Shown: positions 30,217 through 38,408 of the stretch, piece by piece
Numbering within the stretch: the stretch's first letter is position 1
Layout of the letters: each line of letters begins with the position of its first letter
From: an uncultured Bacilli bacterium
Lineage (GTDB): Bacteria; Bacillota_I; Bacilli_A; RF39; UBA660
Assembly (NCBI GenBank): GCA_934120265.1
Contig: CAKOTU010000001.1
Coordinates: forward strand, 1-64,000
DNA: 64,000 nt
Reading direction: 5' to 3'
The notes under the pieces: generated by a model
What the model was told of the DNA's origin: nothing
The model's input: only the letters and a program-made list of their open reading frames with translations
Database searches by the model: none
Translations under genes and position numbers: made by a program

Positions 30217-30240
30217 AAGGAAAGTTTAACTTTCTTTTTT
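30215..30240 (+). terminator. Terminator after ffh
   Basis: AAAAGGAAAGT and ACTTTCTTTTTT pair across TTA directly after the ffh stop. Confidence 0.8.
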
Positions 30241-30253
30241 AGTAGGTGATAAA

Positions 30254-30604
30254 ATGAGTAATGATATATTTGATAGATTAGCTAAATCAAAATTTAGATC
30301 TAGTTTTCATTTGAAAGAAAAGGATATTTTATATATAAAAGAAAAAGGACTAGATAAAATAGAAAGTCATGCTTATGATTTTGTCAATAAAAGATTAAAA
30401 GATGTGTCTAACTTAGTAGATGGAAAACAAACACCAATGAGAGGACACCCAGTCTTTTTAGCTCAACACGCAACAGCTACATGTTGTAGAGGATGCTTAG
30501 AGAAGTGGCACAAAATAGATAAGAATAAAATACTAACTGATAAAGAAGTAGATTATGTGGTTAATATAATTATGACATGGATTAAAAAGAATTATAGAGT
30601 TTAA
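30254..30604 (+). CDS. DUF4186 family protein
   Basis: The 116-residue protein matches DUF4186 in its whole length: FRSSFHLKEKD near the start, then TPMRGHPVFLAQHATATCCRGCLEKWH. His and Cys residues in HPVFLAQHATATCCRGC suggest a metal site. The function is unknown. It follows ffh closely and precedes the interrupted coat gene. Confidence 0.88.
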   Translation: MSNDIFDRLAKSKFRSSFHLKEKDILYIKEKGLDKIESHAYDFVNKRLKDVSNLVDGKQTPMRGHPVFLAQHATATCCRGCLEKWHKIDKNKILTDKEVDYVVNIIMTWIKKNYRV

Positions 30605-30637
30605 AGGCAAATAACATATTCATAAATAGACTTACCT

Positions 30638-30646
30638 CATATGATA
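30638..30646 (+). promoter_or_regulatory. Possible mother-cell -10 box for the coat gene
   Basis: CATATGATA fits the sigma-K -10 pattern CATAnnnTA and is close to the sigma-E -10. The expected -35 partner is not found at ideal spacing (ACATATT lies 17 bases upstream), so this is weak. It lies 23 bases before ATG, with AAGGGGG between. Confidence 0.3.
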
Positions 30647-30668
30647 AACTAGGTAAGGGGGATTTTAA

Positions 30669-30860
30669 ATGTTATTTAATAGAAACTGTGGCTGCAATCG
30701 TCAAATAGGTAATGCTTTTGGATTTGGTGGTGGATGTTGTAATCAACCAATGATGGAACAACCAGTTATAGAACCAACTATTAATAAATGTATTGAAAAA
30801 GAGTTCTATCATGAAGTACCACATGTTTGTTTGAAAAGTGATGACATATGGAACATATAG
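30669..30860 (+). pseudogene. CotD-like spore coat gene, 5' part (interrupted)
   Basis: The first 52 codons encode a Cys/Gly-rich start (NRNCGCNRQIG, GGGCCNQP), then EPTINKCIEKEFYHEVPH, the pattern of CotD-like coat proteins. After the CACAT core at 30820-30824 the frame reads VCLKSDDIWNI and stops in element DNA. The missing half lies at 36615-36770, behind an identical CACAT in the same codon phase. Joined, they give 103 codons: HEVPH followed by CCPIHTHTINKHIYTHTY, the His-rich block expected here. It is better seen as a gene interrupted by a potentially excisable element than as a dead gene. It has a good SD (AAGGGGG). Confidence 0.85.
30820..30848 (+). other. Left attachment site (attL): core and phage-type arm
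   Basis: Core CACAT is at 30820-30824; the host arm to the left encodes FYHEVP. The element arm AAAGTGATGACATA starts at 30835. The exact crossover bases inside the core cannot be told from one sequence. Confidence 0.75.
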
Positions 30861-31112
30861 TAATAAATAAAGGGACAAATCAAGATTTAATCTAACTGAA
30901 GACATGAATAATATAGGTGATAGAGTTATTGATTAACCAATGAATGTTAAGAGATAATAATTTTGGTAAAAACAAATTCATTAGAAAATTAGAAACAAAA
31001 ATTAATGATACTTTTAACTAGATTATATGTATAACAAATTAAGCAATATAATAAAGAAATAAGTAAATATCATTTATTTTTATATGGTATAATATTTTAA
31101 AGGAGGTTTGCT
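30861..31112 (+). other. Left end of the element, no clear gene
   Basis: These 252 bases hold stop-rich sequence. A 25-codon frame (MLRDNNFGKNKFIRKLETK, 30944-31021) has no good SD and may be a remnant of a longer gene. The last part holds TATAAT at 31088-31093 and AAAGGAGG before the KAP-like gene. Confidence 0.4.
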
Positions 31113-32870
31113 ATGAAATCAGAACAAATTTGTGATATTTTTGAACAACTTGATAATAATAATACTTATAAAAAAATATTTATAAATGGTGCTTGGGGTA
31201 TAGGAAAAAGTTTTTATACAAATGAATATAAAAAAAATCATAATGACAATATTGTTTATGTTAGCCTTTTTGGGAAAAATTCATTTGAATCTATAGTTAA
31301 TTCTCTTTCAAAAGAATTTATGAAACAACTAAAGGGATTTAAAGGTATAAAAAGGAAAGTAATGAAATCCGTAGAAAAAATTCAAGGGTCATTTTCTTAT
31401 AAAGGGATTAGTATAAATTCTCCAACTATAAATAATAAAAGCTTATTAGAAGAATATTCAGAATTACTAAAAAAGAAAGACCTTATTATAATAATGGATG
31501 ATTTAGAAAGAAAAAGTGTAAATATTCCTATAGAAGATATTATGGGATTAATTGAAGAATTTTCTCTGATTGAAAAAGTTAAAATTGTTATTATTGGTGA
31601 TGAAACTAATATTAATGAGAATGAAAAAGAAAAATGGAATAAATTTAAAGAAAAAATTGTCGAAAAAGAATACAAAATTGATACTTTTTCAGAAGAAGCA
31701 ATAGAATCCATTGTTATTAAAAAGTTAAATATCTATATAAGTGAAGATAATTTAAAAAATTATATTTCAGATTTTTTAAGTAAGCACAGGGTTAAAAATT
31801 TAAGAACAATTAATAAGGGGATAAATCTGTTTGATGAAATAGTTAATAACTATCTTGAACAAAAATATGATGAAAGTGTTAATTTAATAATTTTAAAAAA
31901 TTGTATGTCTGTTTCAGTAGAATATACTGAACAATTATATAAACCAGATGAAAATGACAAAGATTCAAATGATACATTTAAATTAATTTCATATAGTACT
32001 AATTTGGAAATGCCATCTAGAATTATGTTCAATTATTTCAATTTAGATTTTGCAAATACGAGAGAATCATCTATTCTTGAATATGTAATAAAATTTTATA
32101 ATACTGAAATAAGTGATGAAGTTATAGAAAAATTTAATAATGTGTTAAAAAATTATGTTAGTGCAAAAAAAGATAAGAGTATATTCTATCTATCGGAAAA
32201 AGATATTATTAATAAATTAGAAAAAATATATACAAGTATTGAAAGTGAAAAATATAAAATAAAAACATTGGAAGAATTTATAGATGATATATATACAGTG
32301 CTTAATTATAATAAAAGATTTTCCTTGAAATATAATTTTGATTTGATTTCTACTCATGTTAATAATATTTTATTTACTCAGTATTATAATATTTCAAAAG
32401 ATGAGTATAATAATAAAATTGATGAATTTAATTTAGTAAAATATAAATCATCTGAATTAGATGAAATTGTGAGAGTATATAATGATAGAGTATCAAAAAA
32501 ATACACAATTGATAAGATAGACTACATAATCGAAAAATATAAAAACAATGATTTAAATACTAATTATTTAATATATTTAAGAGATAAATTTATACAATAT
32601 GATTCTAAATATTCACAGGAATATTTTGTTGAATCTTGTAGAAAAAATAATTTTTTATTACCAAATTTAGAGAGCGAAATTCAAGAAAGTGATTGGTTAT
32701 GGACACATATGATTTGGACATTGTTTTATAAATATTTAGAACCGAATTATCAAAAAGAATTAAATGATTATGTGGAAAAAATTAAATCAAAGAATAAACT
32801 AATTAAGTATAGAATTGATGCTTTACAAGAAAATAAACCACTAATAAAAAAAGAGATGAGTAATCGTTAA
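31113..32870 (+). CDS. KAP-like P-loop NTPase carried by the element
   Basis: The 585-residue protein has Walker A NGAWGIGKSF near residue 26-35 and Walker B LIIIMDDLERKS near 120-131, with FVVIGDE-like VKIVIIGDETN after it. These are features of KAP/STAND-like NTPases. No membrane insert is visible, unlike the protein at 2106. The remaining 350 residues are helical and unrecognised. The gene has its own TATAAT, a strong SD (AAAGGAGG) and a terminator at its end, so it is an independent cargo gene. P-loop NTPases of this kind are common in phage-defence loci; this role is inferred. Confidence 0.8.
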   Translation: MKSEQICDIFEQLDNNNTYKKIFINGAWGIGKSFYTNEYKKNHNDNIVYVSLFGKNSFESIVNSLSKEFMKQLKGFKGIKRKVMKSVEKIQGSFSYKGISINSPTINNKSLLEEYSELLKKKDLIIIMDDLERKSVNIPIEDIMGLIEEFSLIEKVKIVIIGDETNINENEKEKWNKFKEKIVEKEYKIDTFSEEAIESIVIKKLNIYISEDNLKNYISDFLSKHRVKNLRTINKGINLFDEIVNNYLEQKYDESVNLIILKNCMSVSVEYTEQLYKPDENDKDSNDTFKLISYSTNLEMPSRIMFNYFNLDFANTRESSILEYVIKFYNTEISDEVIEKFNNVLKNYVSAKKDKSIFYLSEKDIINKLEKIYTSIESEKYKIKTLEEFIDDIYTVLNYNKRFSLKYNFDLISTHVNNILFTQYYNISKDEYNNKIDEFNLVKYKSSELDEIVRVYNDRVSKKYTIDKIDYIIEKYKNNDLNTNYLIYLRDKFIQYDSKYSQEYFVESCRKNNFLLPNLESEIQESDWLWTHMIWTLFYKYLEPNYQKELNDYVEKIKSKNKLIKYRIDALQENKPLIKKEMSNR

Positions 32871-32890
32871 AAACTTACTTATCTTTTTTT
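32854..32890 (+). terminator. Terminator after the KAP-like gene
   Basis: AGATGAGTAA (32854-32863) pairs with TTACTTATCT (32875-32884), then seven T. The stop codon is in the loop. Confidence 0.88.
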
Positions 32891-33141
32891 CTTATAATCG
32901 AGAAACGTCTCTAAACAAAAATAACATATATAAAAGAATTTGTTCTGTTTTGAAGTATTTTTAATGTATTTAAATATATCAATTTTCTTAATTATTATTT
33001 GTAAATTAAAAAAAATAAAAAAGTTTAATAATATGCATATGTGAGTTGTTTTAGTAATAAATTAATGTGTAATTTTTGAATTAAAACTTTATTCTTAATT
33101 AAAGCTATAAATATGATATAATAATAATAGGAGTTGATAGT

Positions 33142-34470
33142 ATGGGATTAAGATATAGGAAAAGTATTAATTTAGGCTGTGGATTTAGAATTAATTTAAG
33201 TAAATCAGGTGTTGGATACAGTTGGGGCTTTCCTGGTTATAGAATGACAAAAAAAGCAAATGGTGGAATTAGAACAACATATTCATTGCCTGGAATGGGA
33301 ATTTCTTATGTTGAAGAAAATAAAGGGAGAAGTTATAATTCGTCTCCTAATTTGTTAACTGGCGAAACAATTAATTATGAAAATACAAATATTATTAATT
33401 TAGGCAAAGACGATTTGATCCTAAAAAATATAAGAAAGTTAAGAGAAATAAATTTAATGTCAAATATTTGTATTATTTCATTTATTCTTTTTCCAATATT
33501 TCCACCAATGCTATTATTTTTAATTATAGGTATAATCTTAAAATTATTGTTGGCGACAAAATGGAAAATAGATTTAATTTATGAGTTTGATGACCATAGC
33601 TTAAAAAAATATGAATGCTTAAAAAATGTTATGTCAACACTATCAACTAGTAAAAAAATATGGCAGGTTAAAACTTCGACAAAAGTATATAATACAAAAT
33701 ATAATGCTGGAGCTGGTAACAATATTACTAGATATAATATTTCCCTAGATAAAAAATTACCATTTTATATTAAGCATAATGTAGATATATATTCTTTAAA
33801 ATTAAAAGGAGAAAAAATGATTTTTACCCCAGATAGAGTTTTGTATTTAAAGGGGCTAACTGGAGTATATGGTAGAAATTTTAGGGATATGTTTATTGAC
33901 GTTTGTGATACTCGGTTTGTAGAAAGTGATGCTGTACCAAAAGATGCAGAGATAATTGATTATACCTGGCAATATGTAAATAGAAGTGGTGGCCCAGATA
34001 AAAGATTCAATAATAATAAGCGCCTGCCAATATGTAAGTATGGTCAAGTGATCTTTAAAACAGATGATGGAATTAATATACGTATTGAATATTCAAACGC
34101 AGGGCTTAAATCAATAATTAAAAATTCATTTATTGAATTTGCTAAATATCATAATGAAGAAATTGATAATGAACAAAAAAATAATTTGAAATCAGATTAT
34201 GAAGATAGTAAAATTCAGGGTTCGGATAGTAGTAATCTAGAAAGTATAGATGATAATAGTGTTGAAAGTGAACCCTTATACAAGGAAGTTGTAGAATTTG
34301 TTATATCAAATGGAAAAGTAAGTGCTTCTCTTTTACAGAGAAAATTTAAGTTTGGTTATAATAGAGCTGTTCGTTGTGTTAAATTGCTAGAACAAAATGG
34401 TATTATTGGACCAAATAATGGAACAAAAACTAGAATGGTAATTATTAAAAATAGGAGTGATGAAGAGTAA
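33142..34470 (+). CDS. DUF4236 protein with membrane segment and FtsK-gamma-like C-terminus
   Basis: The 442-residue protein begins with DUF4236 (MGLRYRKSINLGCGFRINLS, then SKSGVGYSWGFPGYR and YSLPGMGISY). Two hydrophobic stretches lie near 108-142. A beta-rich middle part follows. Residues about 375-435 (LYKEVVEFVISNGKVSASLLQ, FGYNRAVRCVKLLEQNGIIGP) match the winged-helix FtsK gamma domain, which in FtsK reads KOPS sequences; here it stands without the FtsK motor. The combination suggests a membrane-linked DNA-sensing protein; this is inference. TATAAT at 33116-33121 and GGAG precede it; the 270-base gap before it holds no other gene. Confidence 0.8.
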   Translation: MGLRYRKSINLGCGFRINLSKSGVGYSWGFPGYRMTKKANGGIRTTYSLPGMGISYVEENKGRSYNSSPNLLTGETINYENTNIINLGKDDLILKNIRKLREINLMSNICIISFILFPIFPPMLLFLIIGIILKLLLATKWKIDLIYEFDDHSLKKYECLKNVMSTLSTSKKIWQVKTSTKVYNTKYNAGAGNNITRYNISLDKKLPFYIKHNVDIYSLKLKGEKMIFTPDRVLYLKGLTGVYGRNFRDMFIDVCDTRFVESDAVPKDAEIIDYTWQYVNRSGGPDKRFNNNKRLPICKYGQVIFKTDDGINIRIEYSNAGLKSIIKNSFIEFAKYHNEEIDNEQKNNLKSDYEDSKIQGSDSSNLESIDDNSVESEPLYKEVVEFVISNGKVSASLLQRKFKFGYNRAVRCVKLLEQNGIIGPNNGTKTRMVIIKNRSDEE

Positions 34471-34490
34471 AATTTTTATTACTCTTTTAA
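34463..34490 (+). terminator. Terminator after the DUF4236 gene
   Basis: AAGAGTAA (34463-34470) pairs with TTACTCTT (34479-34486), then TTAA. It includes the stop codon. Confidence 0.8.
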
Positions 34491-34808
34491 TTTATATAAA
34501 TAACTAAATTTTTAATATTTTTAGGTGTATATTAGTAAAAAAATATTTGTATACTAAATATTTTTTTGACATTCTAACAAACATTTTAAGTTTTATTATT
34601 TAATCATACTATTTTTTCAGACTTCATCGTATTTGCTTTTGTTTGATACTATAGTGTTTTTTGGTATTTTATTTTCAATAGATCTATTTTTTTAAATAGT
34701 CTTTTTTTGTATTAAATATTTATTGTTGTTATTTGAATGATGCTTAAGTAGAAAACGAAAGAATTTAATAAAAATCTTATATTGGCATAAGTTTAATTAG
34801 GTGAACCT

Positions 34809-34895
34809 ATGAAAATAAAAAATCATTTTGATGAAAATGGTAAAAAATTAGAAGATATATTAGAACAATTTTTACTTAAAATTTGTTTGGACTAA
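34809..34895 (+). CDS. Small ORF before the recombinase gene
   Basis: The 28-codon frame MKIKNHFDENGKKLEDILEQ, ending FLLKICLD, has a good SD (TTAGGTGA, 5 bases before ATG) and lies 71 bases before the recombinase SD region. It is too short for certainty. Its place beside a serine recombinase makes a directionality factor one possibility, a degraded remnant another. The rest of the 496-base gap 34471-34966 holds T-rich sequence with no other gene. Confidence 0.45.
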   Translation: MKIKNHFDENGKKLEDILEQFLLKICLD

Positions 34896-34966
34896 ATCGT
34901 TATAGGCCTTTAAAAACAAAGAAAAAATGATATATATCAATATGTGTTCAACCAAAAGGAGAAATT

Positions 34967-36550
34967 ATGAATTTAAAGAACACATGGAAAGCTGGTATTT
35001 ATATAAGACTTTCCAAAGCTGATGAAAAAGAAGAAAACGATGAAAGTGAAAGTATAACTAATCAAAGAAATTTTATAATTTCATTTTTACAAGAAAACAA
35101 TTATGAATTATATGATGAGTATATTGACGATGGACTTACTGGAACAAGTTTTGATAGACCTGCTTTTAATAGAATGATTGATGATATTGAAAATAAAAGA
35201 ATAAATATGGTTATTACAAAGGATGCTTCAAGGTTAGGAAGAAATAATGAAGATTTTATCGGTTATACTGAAAGGTATTTTCCTGAACATAATATAAGAT
35301 ATATTTCTATACTTGATGGAATTGATACTTATTTAGATAATATTGGCAATGATATGATACAAATAAAAGGTATGATGAATGAATGGTATAGTAAAGATAT
35401 CTCTAAAAAGATTAAAGCAAGTATAGAAACTAAAAAGAAACAGGGGTTGTTTCTTGGTGGTTATACCCCTTATGGTTATAAACATGATCTAAGGAATAAA
35501 TATAAACTTATTATAGATAAAAATGTAGATGATAATGTTAAACTTATTTATGATATGTTTATTAAAGGTAATAGTTTAGGAAAAATAGCAAAATATCTTA
35601 CTGAAAATAAAATACCAACACCAAGTGTTTATAAAAGTATGAATTTTAATAAAGATAGAAAGACAAGAAATATTTGGGATCCAAAAACTATTGATAATAT
35701 ATTAAAAAATCCCACATATATTGGTAATTTAGTACAAAATAGAAGAAAAAAAATAAACTATAAATCAAAAAAGGTAGTTACTAATCCAAAGGAAAAATGG
35801 ATTATAGTTGAAAATACACATGAAGCAATAATTGATTTAGAAACTTTTGAAATTGTACAAAATATTTATTCGAAAAATAAAAATAGGAATGAAAAATCCC
35901 ACGATTATTTATTAAGAGGTTTTTTATTTTGCAAAGAATGTGGTCATACTTTAGGAATTCAACAAAGTAGCGATAAAAAAAGAAACTATATGATATGTAA
36001 TCATTATAGAAAGTATGGAAAAAATAGTTTTTGTTCTCCACATAGTAATAGATATGAAGATGTTGAAGAATTGGTATTGAAAGAAATAAGAAAAATGTGT
36101 AAGAAATGCGTTAATAAGAAAAAATTTGAAAGTATCTTAAAAAATAATACTAAAAAAAGCAAGATGTTAGAAGAGATAAATAATAAAATTGAAAAAGCAA
36201 CTAATTTATTACTAAACAATAAAGAATCTATTAAAACAATATACAAGGACAGAGCAAAAGGACTTGTAGATTTAGAAACATATACAGAAGTTTATAATGA
36301 TTTAATAAACGAAACTAATGAAATTAAAATTTTAATTGATGAATTAGAAAAAAGTAAAAAAAATTTATTAAATAATAAATTATATGATAATTATAATTAT
36401 GAAGAAATTGTTGAAGAGTATTTATCAATGAAAAAGCCTAACAAATTACTTTTATCTAGTATTATTGATAGAATAATCATTGATGAAAATAAAAATGTTG
36501 ATATTTACTATAAAATCAAACCTATTTCTGATTATAAAATAGGAAAATAA
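34967..36550 (+). CDS. Large serine recombinase
   Basis: The 527-residue protein has the resolvase catalytic domain: YIRLS with Arg14 and nucleophile Ser16, DDGLTGTSFDRPAF and DASRLGRNNED. Next come a recombinase domain (about 170-290, GYTPYGYKHDL), a zinc ribbon (LFCKECGHTLG, MICNHY, SFC) and a coiled-coil stretch near 390-470. This is the architecture of SpoIVCA, TnpX and phage integrases. It stands 60 bases from the right junction of the coat-gene element and should act on the att sites described here. It starts at ATG behind AAAAGGAG. All catalytic residues are intact. Confidence 0.95.
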   Translation: MNLKNTWKAGIYIRLSKADEKEENDESESITNQRNFIISFLQENNYELYDEYIDDGLTGTSFDRPAFNRMIDDIENKRINMVITKDASRLGRNNEDFIGYTERYFPEHNIRYISILDGIDTYLDNIGNDMIQIKGMMNEWYSKDISKKIKASIETKKKQGLFLGGYTPYGYKHDLRNKYKLIIDKNVDDNVKLIYDMFIKGNSLGKIAKYLTENKIPTPSVYKSMNFNKDRKTRNIWDPKTIDNILKNPTYIGNLVQNRRKKINYKSKKVVTNPKEKWIIVENTHEAIIDLETFEIVQNIYSKNKNRNEKSHDYLLRGFLFCKECGHTLGIQQSSDKKRNYMICNHYRKYGKNSFCSPHSNRYEDVEELVLKEIRKMCKKCVNKKKFESILKNNTKKSKMLEEINNKIEKATNLLLNNKESIKTIYKDRAKGLVDLETYTEVYNDLINETNEIKILIDELEKSKKNLLNNKLYDNYNYEEIVEEYLSMKKPNKLLLSSIIDRIIIDENKNVDIYYKIKPISDYKIGK

Positions 36551-36586
36551 AAAACTTAATTGGAAAATTAAGTAAAATTTATACAT

Positions 36587-36614
36587 TGTGTTATCACTTT
36601 GGAAGCAGGCACAT
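36587..36614 (+). other. Right attachment site (attR): phage-type arm and core
   Basis: The element arm TGTGTTATCACTTT (36587-36600) is the inverted counterpart of the left arm. Core CACAT is at 36610-36614. The host arm to the right encodes CCPIHTHTINKH. Confidence 0.75.
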
Positions 36615-36770
36615 TGCTGTCCAATTCATACACACACTATAAATAAACATATCTATACACATACATATACTCCACAATATTCTTGTTCTGAAGAAAATGT
36701 TGTTGTAAATAATGACTGTGGAAGTTGTAGTGGTCTTGCTAATCAAGGATTTAACAACACAAATATGTAA
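36615..36770 (+). pseudogene. CotD-like spore coat gene, 3' part (interrupted)
   Basis: Fifty-one codons read CCPIHTHTINKHIYTHTYTP, then QYSCSEENVVVNNDCGSC, and end at TAA 36768-36770. The His/Thr-rich repeat and Cys residues match CotD-like coat proteins and complete the half at 30669. An open frame extends back to 36588 through element DNA, but no SD or ATG supports a separate gene. A terminator follows at once, as expected for the end of the original gene. Confidence 0.85.
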
Positions 36771-36774
36771 TGTG

Positions 36775-36806
36775 AAAAAACCAACGAAAAAATCGCTGGT
36801 TTTTTA
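36775..36806 (+). terminator. Terminator of the coat gene
   Basis: AAAAAACCAACGA pairs with TCGCTGGTTTTTT with one mismatch. Confidence 0.88.
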
Positions 36807-36874
36807 TTATAGAAAAAATTATTGACATAATATACAAATTTATATATATTGTAGTTGAATAGAGATGATAATAT

Positions 36875-37267
36875 ATGGATGATGAAAAAATATTAAAAGA
36901 TTTAGATGATCATTTAACATTATCTTTTTATACTGATATGACACAAGACAGACTGAATAAGTTAATTGATTATTGCAAAAATAATGATTTAAGAGAAAAG
37001 GCCTGGAGACTCGCTCTTACTTTTTCTAATTATAACTTTGATTATTTAAAATTAGCTAAATATTATATTGAAGTAAAAGACTCGTGGTATTTACCAGAGC
37101 TATTACACGTAGTAGGTGAAGAAAAAATTAAAATATATGATGTGTATAGTGATGTTTTAAAAACAAATGATGAAAAATTTATCGCTGAAGTTCAAGAAGC
37201 ATTTATGTGGTATTTCAGTGCTGAAGATAAAGATGAATTAAAAAAGGTAATAGATGGTTGTAAATAA
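36875..37267 (+). CDS. Hypothetical helical protein
   Basis: The 130-residue protein was not recognised. It is acidic and helical throughout (MDDEKILKDLDDHLTLSFYT, NNDLREKAWRLALTFSNYNF, DYLKLAKYYIEVKDSWY), which recalls HEAT/TPR-like repeats. No signal peptide or membrane helix is present. ATTGACA lies at 36821-36827. The start has a weak SD (GAGATGATAAT). It is outside the coat-gene element. Confidence 0.65.
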   Translation: MDDEKILKDLDDHLTLSFYTDMTQDRLNKLIDYCKNNDLREKAWRLALTFSNYNFDYLKLAKYYIEVKDSWYLPELLHVVGEEKIKIYDVYSDVLKTNDEKFIAEVQEAFMWYFSAEDKDELKKVIDGCK

Positions 37268-37280
37268 TTTAATTATACAA

Positions 37281-37303
37281 AAAAAGCACTATTTAGTGTT
37301 TTT
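37281..37303 (+). terminator. Terminator after the hypothetical gene
   Basis: AAAAAGCACTA and TAGTGTTTTT pair across TT with one G-T pair. Confidence 0.8.
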
Positions 37304-37343
37304 ATTTTTATATTAGAAAAGTTATAAAAAATGTAAAAAGTTA

Positions 37344-37373
37344 TTGACAAACATTTGTTTGCTTTGATACAAT
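37344..37373 (+). promoter_or_regulatory. Promoter with SOS-like operator before the DinD-like gene
   Basis: TTGACA (37344-37349) and TACAAT (37368-37373) are separated by 18 bases. The spacer holds the perfect palindrome CAAACATTTGTTTG (37348-37361), close to the Bacillota LexA box (CGAACnnnnGTTCG) but with AAAC for GAAC. Repression by LexA would block the promoter directly. Confidence 0.55.
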
Positions 37374-37499
37374 TTAATTGCTTGAAAGATAATGTATATG
37401 GATAAAACTTATTGATAATAATTATTCTTTGAAAATTTTTTAGTATAAATTGAAGAAATATAATAAAAAACAGTCGATATAAGAACGAGGAGGTTACGA

Positions 37500-38351
37500 A
37501 TGAATCAGGATAAAATGCATTTAATTAATAAAATTATTAATAATGAAACAATAAGAACGGTGTGGGATAAAGAAGATGAAAAATATTATATTAGTGTTGT
37601 TGATATAGTGGGAGTAATATCAGAAAGCAAAGATAAACAGTCTTACTGGAGAAAACTAAAGCAGAGGTTAAAGGAAGAAGGAAATGAAACCGTGACAAAT
37701 TGTCACGCTTTGAAATTAAAAGCTCAGGATGGTAAATATAGGTTAACAGATGTTGTCGATATTGAAGGAATATTTAGAATAATTGAATCTATTCCTAGTA
37801 AAAATGCAGAACCAATAAAGATATGGTTAGCTAAATTAGGAAGTGAAAGAATTGATGAAGTATTTGATCCATCACTTGCAGCACAAAGAGCTATAGATAT
37901 ATATCGTGCTAAAGGTTATGATGAAAAATGGATTGCAAAAAGAATTAAAGGTATTCAAGATAGAAAACAACTTACTGATGTATGGAAAGATGGTGGAATA
38001 ACTGAATCAAAAGAATATGCAATCCTTACAAATGAAATTTATAAAGAATGGTCTGGCATGACTGCAAAAGAGTATAAATCATTTAAAGGACTTAGGAAAG
38101 AATCATTAAGAGACAATATGTCTGATATAGAAGTGGCACTTGCAGATTTAGGGGAAATAGCAACTAGAGAGATTGCTAAAAAGAAAAATCCAAAAGGTTT
38201 GAATGAAAATATTGAGGTGGCAAGGCGAGGTGGTAAAATTGCTGGTAATACAAGAAAAGATTTGGAAAACGAACTTGGTGAGAGTGTAGTTACTAGCGAT
38301 AATATATTAAGCTATGAATATATCGACGAAAAAGAAATTGAAATGAAATAG
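37500..38351 (+). CDS. DinD-like / BRO-N domain protein
   Basis: The 283-residue protein matches DNA damage-inducible protein D: IRTVWDKEDEKYYISVVDIVGVISES, NCHALKLKAQDGKYRLTDVVDIEGIFRIIESIPSKNAEP, AIDIYRAKGYDEKWIAKRIKGIQDRKQLTDVWK. The N-terminal part is a BRO-N-like DNA-binding domain found in phage antirepressors. In E. coli DinD is under LexA control and inhibits RecA; the SOS-like box upstream fits. AGGAGG lies before ATG; the transcribed leader is more than 100 bases long. Confidence 0.88.
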   Translation: MNQDKMHLINKIINNETIRTVWDKEDEKYYISVVDIVGVISESKDKQSYWRKLKQRLKEEGNETVTNCHALKLKAQDGKYRLTDVVDIEGIFRIIESIPSKNAEPIKIWLAKLGSERIDEVFDPSLAAQRAIDIYRAKGYDEKWIAKRIKGIQDRKQLTDVWKDGGITESKEYAILTNEIYKEWSGMTAKEYKSFKGLRKESLRDNMSDIEVALADLGEIATREIAKKKNPKGLNENIEVARRGGKIAGNTRKDLENELGESVVTSDNILSYEYIDEKEIEMK

Positions 38352-38408
38352 ATGAGTATGCATCATTATAATAAGAATTTTAGGCACTAAAAATTAATTA
38401 TAAATAAC

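Larger units (their letters stand above)
30820..36614 (+). mobile_element. Serine-recombinase element interrupting a spore coat gene (skin-like)
   Basis: The element is 5,790 bp from the left CACAT (30820-30824) to the right CACAT (36610-36614). Both cores stand in the same codon phase of the two coat-gene halves. Just inside them are AAAGTGATGACATA (30835-30848) and TGTGTTATCACTTT (36587-36600); the second is the reverse complement of AAAGTGATAACACA, so 12 of 14 bases match. The arms stand 10 and 9 bases from the core, as expected for the two halves of an attP site of a large serine integrase. It carries a KAP-like NTPase, a DUF4236/FtsK-gamma protein, a 28-codon ORF and the recombinase. No phage structural or replication genes are present. 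Confidence 0.88.

Noticed and set aside
36553..36573. Hairpin ACTTAATT/AATTAAGT after the recombinase as a terminator
   Set aside because: The stem is good, but the plus strand has no T-run behind it (AAAATTTAT); it is not called.
30820..36614. Prophage
   Set aside because: No capsid, portal, terminase, tail or replication gene is present in the 5.79 kb; only a recombinase and cargo.
36588..36770. Open frame as a separate small gene
   Set aside because: It begins at TTG in element DNA without an SD; its coding part after 36614 continues the coat gene half at 30669.
37691..37707. Perfect inverted repeat CGTGACAA-A-TTGTCACG inside the DinD-like gene
   Set aside because: It encodes the conserved TVTNCHA part of the family, and one such 8-base repeat with a fixed one-base centre is expected by chance in about 64 kb.
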